A DNA stretch of 64,000 nucleotides from Agaribacillus sp965228415 (lineage in GTDB: Bacteria > Bacteroidota > Bacteroidia > Cytophagales > Cyclobacteriaceae), in NCBI GenBank assembly GCA_965228415.1, contig OZ245814.1:8556001-8620000 (forward strand), written 5' to 3'. This document shows positions 45,570 to 55,398 of this stretch, in pieces; positions within the stretch are counted from its first letter, which is position 1; each line of letters starts with the position of its first letter. The position numbers and the translations under genes were made by a program. The notes beneath the pieces were generated by a model, which was not told the origin of the DNA, ran no database searches, and was given only the letters and a program-made list of their open reading frames with translations.

Positions 45570-45754
45570 CTCTGGTCTCAACAATCATCAGGGAGTATGC
45601 TTAAGCTTCCATTATTAATAAATCCAGAAAAAGATTCGATTTTCATAACCCGACCCTTGTGACACTTTATGGCGGGCGTTGAGGGTTCATGGGTTGAAAT
45701 AATTAGGGACAATTCTTTATATTTATTTATAGAATCAAAAACAAACTTTAGAAA

Positions 45755-46420
45755 ATGATAATACTTCCAGAGCCCGGCAACATCATGTTATTTTTAACCG
45801 TAGCCACCTTGTTAATTGTGATGCCAGGTCCGGCTGTTTTATACATTATGACAAAAAGTATTGAACATGGCTATAAGGCGGGAATTGTATCTGTTTTGGG
45901 TATTGGTGTCGGGGGATTAACCCACGTGCTGTTTGCAGGCATTGGCATTTCAGCAATATTGGTGGCTTCTGCTACAGCCTTCACCATTGTCAAATACCTG
46001 GGCGCTATTTATCTGATTTATCTGGGAATAAAGAAACTGACCGGAAAAAACTCATTTAATAAGAAGCAATCACCCGGTAAAAAAAGGCAGCTTTCAAAAA
46101 TATTTTACGAGGGAGTTTTGGTCAATGTCCTCAATCCCAAAACTGCCATTTTTTTCTTTGCCTTTTTGCCACAATTTGTGAGTTTGGAGAAGGGAGGGGT
46201 CACCTCTCAGATTATTTTTCTGGGCCTGTTATTTATCGCAACCGCCATATTGAGCGATATGCTGTATGTGTTAATATCCGGCAGACTTGGTAGCTGGATG
46301 AAGAATAATGCCTGCTATCAGCGAATACAGAAGTATGTAATTGGGACTGTTTACATTATGCTTGGGCTGCTTACACTGTCGATGAGCCAGCCTTCCGATA
46401 ACGGACCTGGTAGAAAATAG
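45755..46420 (+). CDS. LysE/RhtB family amino-acid exporter
   Basis: A 221-residue membrane protein with about six hydrophobic segments: the first contains LIVMPGPAVLYIMTKSI, the family start motif, followed by GHVLGI-like VLGIGVGGLTHVLFAGIG. KYLGAIYLIYLGIKKLTG and GVLVNVLNPKTAIFFFAFLPQFV are the other conserved LysE parts. Members export basic or neutral amino acids, or homoserine and its lactone. Proximity to metX/metY is not close, so the cargo is open. The gene is alone in its direction and converges on the large outer-membrane protein gene. Confidence 0.93.
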   Translation: MIILPEPGNIMLFLTVATLLIVMPGPAVLYIMTKSIEHGYKAGIVSVLGIGVGGLTHVLFAGIGISAILVASATAFTIVKYLGAIYLIYLGIKKLTGKNSFNKKQSPGKKRQLSKIFYEGVLVNVLNPKTAIFFFAFLPQFVSLEKGGVTSQIIFLGLLFIATAILSDMLYVLISGRLGSWMKNNACYQRIQKYVIGTVYIMLGLLTLSMSQPSDNGPGRK

Positions 46421-46463
46421 ATTATAAATCTAAAAATTTGCTTGTCGTCAGGCGTTCCATCAT

Positions 46464-49400
46464 TTATCTGAAAAGACTGCCCAGGGAAAACATGAATAAA
46501 AAAGATTCCTCTTCGGAGCTGCCAAAAGTAAGGTTTAATGCGATCCTTTCGTTGAACGGAACAACATAAATACCACCGCCATATCCCTGATGCCAGCGGT
46601 CGGCGCCAGAAGGATCACTGTCTGCCCATACTCTTCCGATATCAAAAAAGCCTCTTATTCCTACTTTTGCGGGTATGAAAACATTTTCCGTTTCCCACAG
46701 TTGCAGGCGCAACTCAGTATTGAGAAAGGCCCGCGATTCGCCGCTGAAGCGGTTGCTGTTGAATCCTTTTAGGTCATTGGTTTGTCCAAGTGTAAACAGT
46801 TTATAAAATGGCAATTCCCCGGAGCTGTGATCGCCGCCGGCTTTTACACCTAGTGTAAGCGGGTTTTTCCAGAAATTGGTTAAATATTGCTCTGCAAGCA
46901 GCTCGGTTCTGCTGAAAAAATCGTCAGAAGATTCATCGATAGTGCCTACTTCCTGCTTGGCGACAAAACGAAAACCTTTTTCCGGTAAAGCAAACCCATC
47001 CCGGAAATCCAGCGACAGTTCGGCATCCAGGTAATACATGTTTAGCTTTTGGTTGCCAAACTGGTCGGGCAGATCACCCAAAATATTATCATTCCGCTCG
47101 ATGCCATCATTGTTTTCGTAATTGGCAGTCAGGGCAAACATACTTTTTTCCCAAAACTCATGACTCAACCCTGCTCGCAGGCTAATGGTGTTGTATTGGG
47201 TTCTATAAAAATCCCTATCCAGGCTTTTATCATTTTCCGTTTCATTCCCGACGCCATGAAAAAAGTTGTAATTCAGAGGCCTGGAAATCAACCCGGCAAA
47301 TATACCGTCCCAGGTTCCCAGCATGTATCTTCTCCTGGCGCTGTATGCCAGTTCATAATTACTTTGTGTGGTGATGGCTGCAGACAGATTGTGTATGGTA
47401 CTGTAGTCGGGTTTACCATAGGCCTGGCGGGTGAACTGAACACCGGCCCGAAATATCAGACCTGAAAATGGATTTTGAGAGATAACGACGGTTGGGAAAT
47501 AGGTGTTATAGGTAAATTCGGTTCGGTCAAAAAAGTAATATTCTAACTCTTTGGGCCTTGCCATTTTTGTTTCTGTTCCTTCTTTTATAATAGGTTTGGT
47601 GTCGTTTTCATAAATAATGGTGCGTTTGCCAGGATTTTTTACCGTTGAATTATCTTCATACACATCATTTCCAGGGCCTCCGATCAGCCTGATTTTGATT
47701 GACTTCTCTACATCTCCCTGTACGATAAATACATCCCTTTTGGAAAGCCCAAACAAGCGGATCTCCTTCGTCTCAGACGGATCAAAGGTCCGTTGATAAA
47801 ATGTCTTTTTTCCCGGAAGGAGGTTGGTTTTATCCCCAATATTCCTAACTATTACCCTGACTTTGCCATCCGGAAGTCGCTCTGCTAAAAAATGTTCAGC
47901 TTTGTTGGAACCTACCACATTGACAACCCTGGCCAGTATTAAATAATATTGTTCCGCATAGTTCGCCAGATCTTTAAGTCTTGATTTTAACTTTCTTTCA
48001 ATTTCCATCCCATCGGGATCGTAGATTTCCGACGGCATGGTTCTAACAGCTTTTTCAATAGCCGATTCCGTGATGTTTTCCTGGATGAATTGGGCTGCCT
48101 TGATCCAGTCTTCCTTAGTGAGCTCATTAGCCAGCAGTCTGTCGAGGTGCCTTGCCTGCCACATGAGACTTCTTAATCCTTTTATCTGATGGTCAAAGTT
48201 TTCTCCAGACGGTTTGGCCCATTCTCTGTCAGCCAGCCAGGGCAGTACACCATCCCATTGCGAAAAAACATGGTCCCGGTCACGGGGAATAGGACGAAAT
48301 CGTTTTCCACCTTTAAAATCATATTCCGCCCACTTCCAGTTGTCTTCATGTTTTCCCCAATCTCCAACTAATATGTCAAAAACACGGGCACGGGCAAATT
48401 CCTTGGTGTCAACATAACTATCAGGGTCATCGTACAGCTTTCCGAACATGCGATAGCTTTTAGTAATATCATCGGCTTCCGCAAATATTTTATCATCGGC
48501 AACATTGTCGGTTGGCCTGTCTTCAAGCATACCGAAAAGATTTTTGTATTCCTTTTTAAAGGAGCCTAACTTATTGTCGGGAGGCAAAATGTATAGTTTA
48601 GGGTGGGCGTGCAAAATATCCAGCTTATTCAATAAATAGTCCGCAGGTAAGGCCCCAAAAGGGTGCTGGGTAGTGGTTTGATCACGCAACACCTCTGAAA
48701 TCAGCGTCCCTCTGTACGCATAGTTGATCGATTTCTCAGGATTTTTGTTCACCGATCTAAAAACATATTCCTTTCCATCATTAGCTTTCATTTTCAAAGA
48801 GGTCGTTTGCCTGCCGCCACCTTTCTTGTAGATCGTCAAACCCTTAAAAGCAGTATCGAGGTTAAGGTATGGTATGGTGACCGGTTGCGTCCAGGACCTA
48901 CGCCAATGTCTCCCCAGCCAAAACTCCTTTGATTTACCTGCCTTATATTCTTGCCCTGCCATCACCAGAGCGGGCGTTGCATAGTCCCCGGCCATTTGGT
49001 CTGATGGGGCAATTACCTGAAAACACGGCGAATAAGCTGTATTGACCACACTATGTTGCTCGTTTTTTTCGCAGGGAGGCCCCATGATCTGGCCCGTATG
49101 AGATGGCGAAAATTCTCCGTTTTTACCGGTGGTGTGCATTTGATAGTTGACGCTGCCATCTGACTTATACAAAACCTCTGTCGCACCGGGGTGTTGACTT
49201 CTGGATATGGTTTTATAACTTTTCCCCACTTTCTCGGACTTAACCGGGGCGCCGCTGTTAATATAAAAATTGTCGTATTCCCGAAAAATCTCCATTGATC
49301 GATCGTGACCGGAAGCAAATACCACTGAACTGTGTTCTCTTAAAAGATCTCCGATTTCGGCGTTAATCTGTTTAAATTCCTCGTTGCATATATCCTGGTC

Positions 49401-50135
49401 GGAACCAATGTTTTGATGAAAACCCACATTGGCGCTGCCGACCAGCGGAAATGGCAAAAAGTAGTCTTTAAACGAATGATATCCTCCAAACTTACCATGA
49501 GATTCCAGAGGCAGGTGTGAAAGGATCATCGTGTTTTTATTAATGGTCTCTTCCAGCATATCCCTCAATTCGTCCAGAAAGATACCTTCATCGGCTATTT
49601 TACAAATGCTCATGGAAGGTAGCGGAACTTCCCAGGGGTGGTTCCACCATTGGGAGTTGATGATTATCAGGTTTAAAGAGGCGGAAGCTTCCAGTAGCCA
49701 TGGTCCGGGGCAGCCTTGATTTAAAAAGGTGTGTAACCTGGGATGTTGAAATTTCTCGACGAGGTCAGATAAATGTCGCAACCTATCCCATCCACCTTTG
49801 GATGAATTGCTCCACTCTATTTCTCCCTGATTTAACACTACCTGCCAGGACGGATGATTATCCAGCATTTGAAGGATCCTGGAAATCCGGCTTTCCACAT
49901 CCCCGTCATTGGCGCCTAGCGGAAATAAATCTCCGTTTAAAATAATATGTAACGAATCATTTTGCTTAGACCAGTAATTTTCAAAACGGGTAAAATACTG
50001 GTTTATATCAATGATGTCTCCGGTGTTTCCCAATAAAATTACCCTGGTATCTGACGTGCCGGGCTGGGCATTGTGAGCATAGGGCAATGCCAAAAAAATA
50101 ATAAGGATCAAAAAAAGGTAGTATTTCATTTTCAC
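46464..50135 (-). CDS. Three-part outer-membrane protein: degenerate phosphoesterase, kinase-like middle, BamA-like barrel
   Basis: A 1223-residue exported protein (signal about 1-23). Residues 31-295 resemble calcineurin-like phosphoesterases (LHIILNGDLFPL, MILSHLPLESHG, ASGHDR), but the DxH, GNHE (here NQGEIEW) and GHxH sites are altered, so this part is probably inactive. Residues about 405-720 contain DILVGDWGKHEDNWKW followed by FRPIPRDRDHVFSQ, an HxDN/DxD pattern like HipA- or CotH-type kinases. Residues about 860-1223 form a C-terminal BamA/D15-type barrel (LGVKAGGDHSS, FTLGQTNDLKGF, IGRVWAD, FSLGSLFR end). It is probably surface exposed. It is alone on its strand between LysE and a small barrel gene. 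Confidence 0.85.
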   Translation of the reverse strand: MKMKYYLFLILIIFLALPYAHNAQPGTSDTRVILLGNTGDIIDINQYFTRFENYWSKQNDSLHIILNGDLFPLGANDGDVESRISRILQMLDNHPSWQVVLNQGEIEWSNSSKGGWDRLRHLSDLVEKFQHPRLHTFLNQGCPGPWLLEASASLNLIIINSQWWNHPWEVPLPSMSICKIADEGIFLDELRDMLEETINKNTMILSHLPLESHGKFGGYHSFKDYFLPFPLVGSANVGFHQNIGSDQDICNEEFKQINAEIGDLLREHSSVVFASGHDRSMEIFREYDNFYINSGAPVKSEKVGKSYKTISRSQHPGATEVLYKSDGSVNYQMHTTGKNGEFSPSHTGQIMGPPCEKNEQHSVVNTAYSPCFQVIAPSDQMAGDYATPALVMAGQEYKAGKSKEFWLGRHWRRSWTQPVTIPYLNLDTAFKGLTIYKKGGGRQTTSLKMKANDGKEYVFRSVNKNPEKSINYAYRGTLISEVLRDQTTTQHPFGALPADYLLNKLDILHAHPKLYILPPDNKLGSFKKEYKNLFGMLEDRPTDNVADDKIFAEADDITKSYRMFGKLYDDPDSYVDTKEFARARVFDILVGDWGKHEDNWKWAEYDFKGGKRFRPIPRDRDHVFSQWDGVLPWLADREWAKPSGENFDHQIKGLRSLMWQARHLDRLLANELTKEDWIKAAQFIQENITESAIEKAVRTMPSEIYDPDGMEIERKLKSRLKDLANYAEQYYLILARVVNVVGSNKAEHFLAERLPDGKVRVIVRNIGDKTNLLPGKKTFYQRTFDPSETKEIRLFGLSKRDVFIVQGDVEKSIKIRLIGGPGNDVYEDNSTVKNPGKRTIIYENDTKPIIKEGTETKMARPKELEYYFFDRTEFTYNTYFPTVVISQNPFSGLIFRAGVQFTRQAYGKPDYSTIHNLSAAITTQSNYELAYSARRRYMLGTWDGIFAGLISRPLNYNFFHGVGNETENDKSLDRDFYRTQYNTISLRAGLSHEFWEKSMFALTANYENNDGIERNDNILGDLPDQFGNQKLNMYYLDAELSLDFRDGFALPEKGFRFVAKQEVGTIDESSDDFFSRTELLAEQYLTNFWKNPLTLGVKAGGDHSSGELPFYKLFTLGQTNDLKGFNSNRFSGESRAFLNTELRLQLWETENVFIPAKVGIRGFFDIGRVWADSDPSGADRWHQGYGGGIYVVPFNERIALNLTFGSSEEESFLFMFSLGSLFR

Positions 50136-50351
50136 AGTTATTCCTACTTAATTTAGTATTAAATGCCCTACTTTCAAACTATTATTGGACAGGAAAAAGG
50201 ATACTGTACACATTTACGAGCCGAAAAAGAATGGGGCGATTTATTGGGATCCGGCAAAACTAATAAAAATATCCTTTTAATAAGATCAACACCTATAACT
50301 AATTGATTACCTGATATGTGATTGATTTATTTAAACTAATGGTTAGTTGTG

Positions 50352-50924
50352 TTATTTACTTTTTCGTCCCAAATGTTTTCCGAGCAGTAGTCCTGCATGG
50401 ATCACCTTCTGTCCCTGGATCTGATCAAAAAATCGCCGTGAACCCAGCACGTCCAGGTTTGCCATGGGAGAAATATAGAATGGTCCTGCTTTTAGGTCAT
50501 ATTTTAACCCAATGCGCACAAGATCACTATCTTCACCACGGGTAAATCTTTGTCCGATGGCAATTAAAAACTCAAATGTCTTTGTGGGTTTTATGTAAGC
50601 CCCAATGACATAATAATGTTCATTAATTTTCGTGCGCCATGCCCATTGGGCGGTAGGGGCCAGTGTCCGGGTAATTTGATAACTATAGTTTAACCCATAT
50701 TCCTGGGAGGGATTCCTGTTTTTCAAGCTAAGCCCCGCCAAAAAAGAGATTTTATGCTGATAAAAAGAAAGCGTGTCACCGGGTGTAACGCTACTGGTCT
50801 GTGCCCTGGATGAGGTTATAGGAATGATTATGAAGAAAGTCGTCAGAAAGAGATAGCAAATTACTGCCGGAGCAGTTTTCCCCGGGAGGTGATGGCCGTT
50901 TTTTCTTGCACTCATTATCGTCAC
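50352..50924 (-). CDS. Small predicted outer-membrane barrel protein
   Basis: A 190-residue protein whose hydrophobic segment (about residues 17-39, ending SSRAQ) acts as a signal peptide. The remainder alternates polar and hydrophobic residues in strand-like runs: HKISFLAGLSLKN, YGLNYSYQITRTLAP, EHYYVIGAYIKPT, DLVRIGLKYDLKAGPFYISP and a C-terminal IHAGLLLGKHLGRK. This suggests a small beta-barrel of 8 strands, but no family was recognised. It could be an accessory to the large outer-membrane protein gene downstream on the same strand, about 216 bases away. Confidence 0.6.
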   Translation of the reverse strand: MTIMSARKNGHHLPGKTAPAVICYLFLTTFFIIIPITSSRAQTSSVTPGDTLSFYQHKISFLAGLSLKNRNPSQEYGLNYSYQITRTLAPTAQWAWRTKINEHYYVIGAYIKPTKTFEFLIAIGQRFTRGEDSDLVRIGLKYDLKAGPFYISPMANLDVLGSRRFFDQIQGQKVIHAGLLLGKHLGRKSK

Positions 50925-51079
50925 GAAATGTCATTTTGTTTGATAACAAGTCCCTTGTTTAGATAAACGCTTTAAAACCCGGTAAGTTTCGATATAACCA
51001 ATGTATGCGGCTTATATGATGAAGTATTAAAGTAGCAGATAAAGGTGGGGTAATGTATATGATCGCCCCGGTAAACCGG

Positions 51080-51469
51080 CTAGTTCATCTCTACCATTAT
51101 TATTTCATTACCGTATAAATCCAGGAAATGAAGAAATTTGTAACCAGGGCTGACTACGGGCTGTTTACTTATTTTAACATGGTTGTCTCTCAACCGTTGA
51201 TACACCTTTTTAAGATCATTGGTATACAGGACAATAATTGGCTGTCCCAGAGTTTGGCGGCCAACCTGCTTTAGCTCCTCTTCTGTTTCAGCCTTTAGAA
51301 ACCAAAGTCCGGTGGTATCCTTCTTTTTAAACCCAACATGCACATAACGTTTTCCTTCAGGTGTAGTTTGATCGAAAATAATATGGCAGCCCAGGGCTTT
51401 TTGATAAAAATCAAGTGCCAGATCATAATTTTTGACTAATATCACCACCCGTCCTAATTCGATTTTCAT
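51080..51469 (-). CDS. VOC (glyoxalase/bleomycin-resistance) family protein
   Basis: A 129-residue protein with the two beta-alpha-beta repeats of the vicinal oxygen chelate fold: GRVVILVKNYDLALDFYQKALGCHIIFD at the start and IIVLYTNDLKKVYQRLRDNHVKI at the second repeat, ending LHFLDLYGNEIIMVEM. The metal site of glyoxalase I type enzymes uses His/Glu: Glu122-like EIIMVE and one of the His positions can be seen, but the first His is not clear (RVVILVKN has none at the usual site). It may be a non-metal VOC protein that binds antibiotics or small ligands. Confidence 0.85.
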   Translation of the reverse strand: MKIELGRVVILVKNYDLALDFYQKALGCHIIFDQTTPEGKRYVHVGFKKKDTTGLWFLKAETEEELKQVGRQTLGQPIIVLYTNDLKKVYQRLRDNHVKISKQPVVSPGYKFLHFLDLYGNEIIMVEMN

Positions 51470-51729
51470 AGCAAAGATGTATTGTAAAGAAATTCTCTAG
51501 ATGTATTAATTTAACGGTTAAAAGCCAAACTTTTCGGATCGGCCAAACAATATTAAGCAAAAAAAGGTTTAATCGTAAATTGCAAAGAAAGCAGATTAAA
51601 CATAACAGAAATAATAAAAATTGCTTAACTTGATTAATAAATTGAAATTTTCAAATTTTGAATTAATTACCATTATTTCAACCGGCTGGATAACTATTGA
51701 AGTTGCTAATCTTAATAAAAGGTTTAGCT

Positions 51730-54075
51730 ATGAGTGAACTAATCAAAATTTTATTAATTGAAGACGAACTCTTCGATAGGAAAAACTTTGCCAGGTCTAT
51801 TAAATACTCCGGGCTGAACGCCACGTTAGAAACAGAAAGCAATGCGGAGGACGGGTTAAAAAACCTTTTGGAAAATCGCTATGACATTATATTCCTAGAT
51901 TACAAATTGCCGGGAGAGGATGGCCTTGAATTGTTGAAAAAAATAAGACAAAAAAGGATTACAGACCCGGTTATTATTATTACCTCCCAGGAGGATGAAG
52001 CATTGGCTATGGCTATGGTCAAGGCAGGGGCAGACGACTACATTCCCAAATCATTGGTGACTGTAGACGGCATAGTCCAGATTATCCGCAGTACCTTGCG
52101 TTATCGCAAACTTTCTGCTGAAAAGCAAAAGGCCCAGGACGATCTGGAAATCCTTGAGATTAATCTCAAAACCATTATTGAAAGTTCGCCAATTATTCTT
52201 TTTCAAATAGATAAAATGGGCATTTTTGACCTGTTGGAAGGGGAGGCCGGAAATTTTTTAGGCGCCCAAAATCAGCAGGTTATCGGGAAGTCAATTTTTG
52301 AAGTCTACAAAGACAATTTTTCTTTTATTGAGATAATTAAATCTGCGCTGGCCGGAAACAAGGTCAAGAATACCGTGCAAATCGATGAATTTATTTTTGA
52401 TATTGATTGCACCCCTATTGTAAAAAGTGACAAAGGCGTTGTGGGTGTGCACGGTATTGTGAAGAATGCCACCCAGCGGATACGAATTATTGAACAATTG
52501 ATTGAGGCAAAATTAGAGGCGGAAAAAACAGCCAAAGTAAAAGATATATTCCTGGCCAATGTGAGTCACGAGATTAGGACGCCCATTAGCGCGATCATGG
52601 GATTTACCGACCTGTTGCTGGATCAGAAATTGATTGGAGATCAATACGAATATGTGAACTCTATAAAACTGGCCAGTGAAAATCTGCTGGTCATTATCAA
52701 CGATATATTGGATTTTAGCAAGATTGAGGCAGGAAAGCTGACAATTAAAAATGCCTCATTTGATCTGATGGAGCTAATGGACTCCCTGAAAAAGGTTTTA
52801 AAGCCACAGGCAAAATCAAAGGATCTTAACCTGTTTTTTGATATCGACGAAAAAGTGCCCGGTCAAATTATGGGTGACTCGGTGAGACTTCATCAGATAT
52901 TGTTAAATCTGATTGGAAATGCTTTGAAATTCACCAAACAGGGATCGGTAGGTGTCACCATTACCTGTGAAAAAATTGAGGAGGACGATGTGCTGTTATC
53001 CTTTAAAATTATGGATACAGGTATTGGTATTCCGCAGGATAAATTGACTGAAATTTTTGAAAGTTTTACACAGGTTAATGATGATCAAACAGAGGAATAC
53101 GGTGGTACGGGACTAGGGCTGACAATCGTCAAGCGCTTAATTGAATTGCTGAACGGGGACATACAGGTTGAAAGCGAAGTGGATAAAGGTACTACTTTTA
53201 CTTTCGAACTTGTTTTCGGTTTGGTGCCCGATAAAAAGAAGAAAGAGGAGGTGGAACTACCGAGTTTTGCGGATGAAACCTTGTTGGTTGGTAAAAAAGT
53301 ATTGTTGGCTGAGGACAACGCATTGATCCAGGTTTTGGCAAAGAAACATCTGGAAACCTGGAAGATGGATGTGCAGGTGGTTCCCAATGGCAAATTGGCC
53401 CTGGAAAGCATGGAGAATAATGACTTTGACCTGATCCTGCTGGATATTCGTATGCCCGAGATGAATGGTTTCGAGACTGCCAAACGCATAAGATCAATGG
53501 CGGGCCCGTTATCCGATATACCGATCATAGCCATGACCGCCCATGCATTTGAGAAAGAAAAAGAGAAATGTTTTGCCCTCGGCATGAATGATTACATTTC
53601 CAAACCATTTAAACCTCAGACGCTTAAGGAGAAAATTTTAAACCAGGTCGGAGGTAAGCGTTTTGATAGCAGAAGACCCGCCGAAAAAAGGCTCAAAAAG
53701 CTTACTCAAATACCAGGAGAAATATGTAATTTCGCCCCTTTAGAGGAGGCGGCAGGAAACAATATTGAGTTGATGAAGGAATTAATAGAAATTTATCTCA
53801 AAATTTCTAAGGAAGCGATTAGAAACATGCAATTGAATTATACCCAGGACGATATAGCAGCCCTTAAATCCAATGCCCATAAATTTTTAAATTCGGTATC
53901 TACTGTAGGTATCCCCGAACTGACAGCTTACCTTAACATTATTCTGGGTAAGCAATCAGCGCAATTAACAAGAGCGGAATTGGCCTCGTTAATCCATAGA
54001 ATGGAGAAATTAGTCAACCAGTCAAGGGTGGAATTAAAGGTTAAACTGGATGAATTGAATTCAGCAGTTTATTAG
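51730..54075 (+). CDS. Hybrid histidine kinase: REC-PAS-HisKA-HATPase-REC-HPt
   Basis: A 781-residue signalling protein from ATG 51730. REC1 (about 5-125, phosphoacceptor Asp57 in LDYKLPGEDG), a PAS-like region (145-250), HisKA (His280 in ANVSHEIRTP), HATPase (N-box NLIGNALKF, G1 DTGIGIP, G2 GGTGLGL), REC2 (about 522-640, Asp572 in LDIRMPEMNG) and HPt (about 668-775, His717 in SNAHKFLNSVS). No membrane segment, so it is cytoplasmic. The N-terminal REC can receive a signal from another kinase, then the internal relay to HPt can pass phosphate on. It is followed 161 bases later by a LytTR regulator. Confidence 0.94.
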   Translation: MSELIKILLIEDELFDRKNFARSIKYSGLNATLETESNAEDGLKNLLENRYDIIFLDYKLPGEDGLELLKKIRQKRITDPVIIITSQEDEALAMAMVKAGADDYIPKSLVTVDGIVQIIRSTLRYRKLSAEKQKAQDDLEILEINLKTIIESSPIILFQIDKMGIFDLLEGEAGNFLGAQNQQVIGKSIFEVYKDNFSFIEIIKSALAGNKVKNTVQIDEFIFDIDCTPIVKSDKGVVGVHGIVKNATQRIRIIEQLIEAKLEAEKTAKVKDIFLANVSHEIRTPISAIMGFTDLLLDQKLIGDQYEYVNSIKLASENLLVIINDILDFSKIEAGKLTIKNASFDLMELMDSLKKVLKPQAKSKDLNLFFDIDEKVPGQIMGDSVRLHQILLNLIGNALKFTKQGSVGVTITCEKIEEDDVLLSFKIMDTGIGIPQDKLTEIFESFTQVNDDQTEEYGGTGLGLTIVKRLIELLNGDIQVESEVDKGTTFTFELVFGLVPDKKKKEEVELPSFADETLLVGKKVLLAEDNALIQVLAKKHLETWKMDVQVVPNGKLALESMENNDFDLILLDIRMPEMNGFETAKRIRSMAGPLSDIPIIAMTAHAFEKEKEKCFALGMNDYISKPFKPQTLKEKILNQVGGKRFDSRRPAEKRLKKLTQIPGEICNFAPLEEAAGNNIELMKELIEIYLKISKEAIRNMQLNYTQDDIAALKSNAHKFLNSVSTVGIPELTAYLNIILGKQSAQLTRAELASLIHRMEKLVNQSRVELKVKLDELNSAVY

Positions 54076-54236
54076 TCTATATTTTAAAGGACAGCGGTGG
54101 GAGAGGAATAAAAGCTATGTAAAGAGATACTTAAAGTATATATTCTTTGTATATTGATTAATAGTATATTATAATATCTGTAAGGTCTATTGAACCTTAT
54201 GGTATCGGCAAATTGTTTAAACTCGGAAATTGAACT

Positions 54237-54935
54237 TTGGAAAAGTTACGCTGCATTGTAATTGACGATGACCCCATGGCCCTGAGGCTGCTGGAAGAAC
54301 ATATCAAGAATACGGATTTTTTGACGCTTGTCAATCTTTATGATAACTCGATTGAGGCGGCTAACCAATTATCCGGAAAAGAGATAGACCTGATCTTTCT
54401 GGATATAGAGATGCCGGAGATGAGCGGATTGGAATTGATAGAGGTTTTGGATGGAAAGCCACAGATTATTATTGTTAGCAGCAAAAAGGATTACGTACAG
54501 GAAGCTTTTGATTATGAGGTTACCGATTACCTTGTGAAACCGGTAGTCAACTACCAGCGTTTTTTGAAGGCAGCAGGCAGGGCAAGGAAAAAATTGCAAA
54601 ACCTTGATGAAATCGGCTATAGCAACAAGAGTATTTTTATTAAGGAAGGTACGCTGTTGTTGAATATTTTCTTAAATGAAATTCAATGGCTGGAAGCCTA
54701 CGGCGATTTTGTGAAAATACATACCACCAAAAAAATGTATACCGTACTTTCTACGCTTAAATCCATGGAAGATAAGCTGCCTGCTTCCGAATTTGTACGA
54801 ATTCATAGGTCATTTATTGTAAGAATAGACAAAATTGAGAATATCGACCAGACAAATTTGCAGGTTGCCAATAAGATCATTCCGATAAGCAATTCTTACC
54901 GAAAACCTTTGATGCAAAGAATAAAGACGCTATGA
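54237..54935 (+). CDS. LytTR-family response regulator
   Basis: A 232-residue regulator. REC domain (about 2-118; MEKLRCIVIDDDP start, Asp in LDIEMPEMSG, and VVSSKKDY, LVKPV with the conserved Lys) and a C-terminal LytTR DNA-binding domain (about 135-230; EIQWLEAYGDFVKIHTTKK, LPASEFVRIHRSFIVRIDKIENI). TTG at 54237 is the only good start: a stop lies six bases upstream in frame and no ATG begins before residue 14, where the core would be lost. It sits beside the hybrid kinase and probably receives its phosphate, then controls genes. The target is unknown. Confidence 0.9.
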   Translation: MEKLRCIVIDDDPMALRLLEEHIKNTDFLTLVNLYDNSIEAANQLSGKEIDLIFLDIEMPEMSGLELIEVLDGKPQIIIVSSKKDYVQEAFDYEVTDYLVKPVVNYQRFLKAAGRARKKLQNLDEIGYSNKSIFIKEGTLLLNIFLNEIQWLEAYGDFVKIHTTKKMYTVLSTLKSMEDKLPASEFVRIHRSFIVRIDKIENIDQTNLQVANKIIPISNSYRKPLMQRIKTL

Positions 54936-54957
54936 CCTTTTTTGAGACCGATCTGGT

Positions 54958-55398
54958 TCAGGTGAGTGTTTTATTTAGCTCCAAAAAATAAATCCCGATT
55001 TTTTCAACGGTGTAAATAAAGTCTTTCAGCTCCACTGGCTTTACGATATAGCTGTTGGCGCCCAGACTGTAACTTTTCATGATGTCCTTGTCCTGGTCCG
55101 AAGAGGTGAGTACAACTACGGGAATAGCCCTGCTACGCCTGTCAGATTTGATTTTTTCCAATACCTCCAGGCCGGTTACCTTGGGAAGTTTTAGGTCCAG
55201 CAAAATCAATTTAAGGGGATTTTCATTTTTCCTGTCTGCGTAATGATGCTCGCAAAAAATAAAATCCAATGCTTCCTCACCGTCTTTAACTGTAAAGAGA
55301 TGTTTGTCTATATCAACTTTTTTCAGCGCTCTTTTAGTTAACTTGGCGTCGTAAGGATTATCTTCAACCAATAGCACCTCAATTTGTTTGTGGCTCAT
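54958..55398 (-). CDS. Rcp1-type single-domain response regulator
   Basis: A 146-residue stand-alone REC domain of the phytochrome-partner (Rcp1) class: IEVLLVEDNPYDAKLTKRALKK at the start, LILLDLKLPKVTGLEVLEKIK with the phosphoacceptor Asp, then VVVLTSSDQDKDIMKSYSLGANSYIVKPV with conserved Thr/Ser and Lys. It has no output domain. Its start overlaps the end of the large multi-PAS kinase gene by 20 bases, so the two are translationally coupled and form a cognate pair. It may act through protein-protein contacts. Confidence 0.92.
   Translation of the reverse strand: MSHKQIEVLLVEDNPYDAKLTKRALKKVDIDKHLFTVKDGEEALDFIFCEHHYADRKNENPLKLILLDLKLPKVTGLEVLEKIKSDRRSRAIPVVVLTSSDQDKDIMKSYSLGANSYIVKPVELKDFIYTVEKIGIYFLELNKTLT

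Noticed and set aside
53085..53585. 166-codon open frame opposite the hybrid kinase
   Set aside because: It is a Ser-rich mirror of a strongly supported receiver and ATPase region, with no motif of its own.
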